From Clostridium beijerinckii (GTDB lineage: Bacteria; Bacillota; Clostridia; Clostridiales; Clostridiaceae), in contig NZ_CP144906.1 in the NCBI RefSeq assembly GCF_036699995.1, positions 4,289,001 to 4,353,000 of the forward strand: 64,000 bases of DNA, read 5' to 3'. Position 1 is the first letter of the stretch; each line of letters opens with the position of its first letter. Shown here piece by piece: positions 63,494 through 64,000 of this stretch. The position numbers and the translations under genes are program-made. The notes beneath the pieces were generated by a model. The model saw nothing but the letters and a program-made list of their open reading frames with translations, was not told the DNA's origin and searched no databases.

Positions 63494-64000
63494 TCAAATT
63501 ACTCTAATCGCCTTGAATACACAGCTTTCAATGCAATTACCACATTTAATACATTTTGATTTATCAATGACATAAGTTTTCCTTATTTCTCCAGTAATAG
63601 CTTCTACGGGACATCCCTTAGAACACTTTGAGCAACCTCTGCATTTCTCTTTATCAATCTCATATGAAATTAATGACTTGCATACGCCTCCTGAACACTT
63701 TTTATCTACAACATGTTCTATATACTCATCTCTAAAATATCTTAATGTACTTCTAACCGGGAATGCTGCACTCTTTCCAAGTCCACAAAGTGCTGTATCA
63801 GAAATAGTCTCTGCTAATTCTTCTAATGTATCAATATCCTCCAATGTACCTTTACCATCTACTATATCATTAAGTATTTCTAACATTCTTCTAGTACCTT
63901 CTCTACATGGTATACATTTGCCACAAGATTCATTTTGAGTAAAATTCATAAAGAAACGTGCCATTTCAACCATACAATTTTTATCATTCATAACGACTAG
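63494..64000 (-). CDS. NuoF-like flavoprotein subunit of bifurcating hydrogenase, C-terminal part (cut by window edge)
   Basis: The 3' end of a gene that runs off the right edge, open through 64000. The visible 169 codons contain the NuoF [4Fe-4S] motif ESCGKCIPCREGTRRM and a further cysteine at ALCGLGKSA. An appended pair of ferredoxin motifs (CRGCSKCSKGC and CIKCGNCIESC) follows, as in HydB/HndC subunits but not in complex I NuoF. FMN- and NADH-binding parts lie beyond the window. The gene ends 80 nt before hydA. HydC (NuoE-like) is expected further right. Confidence 0.9.
   Translation of the reverse strand, partial: LVVMNDKNCMVEMARFFMNFTQNESCGKCIPCREGTRRMLEILNDIVDGKGTLEDIDTLEELAETISDTALCGLGKSAAFPVRSTLRYFRDEYIEHVVDKKCSGGVCKSLISYEIDKEKCRGCSKCSKGCPVEAITGEIRKTYVIDKSKCIKCGNCIESCVFKAIRVI

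Noticed and set aside
1..64000. CRISPR arrays, tRNA/rRNA genes, T-box leaders, prophage modules
   Set aside because: No regularly spaced repeats, no tRNA or rRNA signatures, no T-box core, and no phage structural or integrase genes were seen.

Overview
This is an AT-rich chromosomal window from an anaerobic, endospore-forming-type Firmicute, most likely a solventogenic or saccharolytic Clostridium (C. beijerinckii-like). The pointers are low GC, strong AGGAGG ribosome binding sites, a glycyl-radical diol dehydratase, an electron-bifurcating-type [FeFe] hydrogenase, L-lactate dehydrogenase and a purine riboswitch. The species call is inference. I see no rRNA, tRNA, CRISPR array or prophage.

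Left part (1-14.7 kb). A minus-strand bacterial microcompartment locus runs right to left: pduU shell protein, pduV/eutP GTPase, DJ-1/PfpI protein, a B12-independent glycyl-radical glycerol/propanediol dehydratase, its radical-SAM activase, and pduB, which is cut by the window edge. A GlcG/PduO-C-type gene is divergent. A 179-nt rod-like inverted-repeat structure sits in the operon just before the dehydratase. Next come a cytidylate-kinase-like gene, a guanine-riboswitch-controlled purine permease, an AIM24 protein, a manganese module (MntR-like repressor divergent from an NRAMP transporter, then a YtaF/MntP-like membrane protein) and L-lactate dehydrogenase.

Middle (14.7-35.7 kb). The first of two identical 1804-bp insertion sequences lies directly upstream of ldh. 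After it come a DUF2087-type regulator, two small ORFs, and a sugar-binding lipoprotein / chemoreceptor / ribokinase cluster. A methyltransferase gene follows, with a long riboswitch-like leader. Then comes a complete glucuronate-to-KDG pathway (uxaC, uxuB, uxuA), a GPH-type symporter and a GntR regulator with two perfect operators. Divergent from the regulator is a second chemoreceptor plus solute-binding lipoprotein pair. Neither binding-protein pair has an ABC permease beside it.

Right part (35.7-64 kb). This holds a KimA-type K+ importer, HNH and GNAT genes, a glycerol-1-phosphate dehydrogenase-like enzyme, PspC, an IlvD/Edd-family dehydratase with its GntR regulator and clear operators, an APC permease, and an Emr-type efflux operon (two adaptor proteins, DHA2 pump, MarR). 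The second IS copy has landed between the efflux operon and its MarR-type promoter. Beyond that are a two-component system, two paralogous L,D-transpeptidases flanking a flavin amine oxidase, a second DtxR-like regulator, an HxlR regulator divergent from an FMN-binding protein, and the [FeFe] hydrogenase operon running off the right edge.

Most interesting points: the unexplained structured RNA candidates at 4046-4224, 23931-24118 and 24426-24546; the structured subterminal element conserved in both IS copies; and the two IS insertions that separate downstream genes from recognisable promoters.
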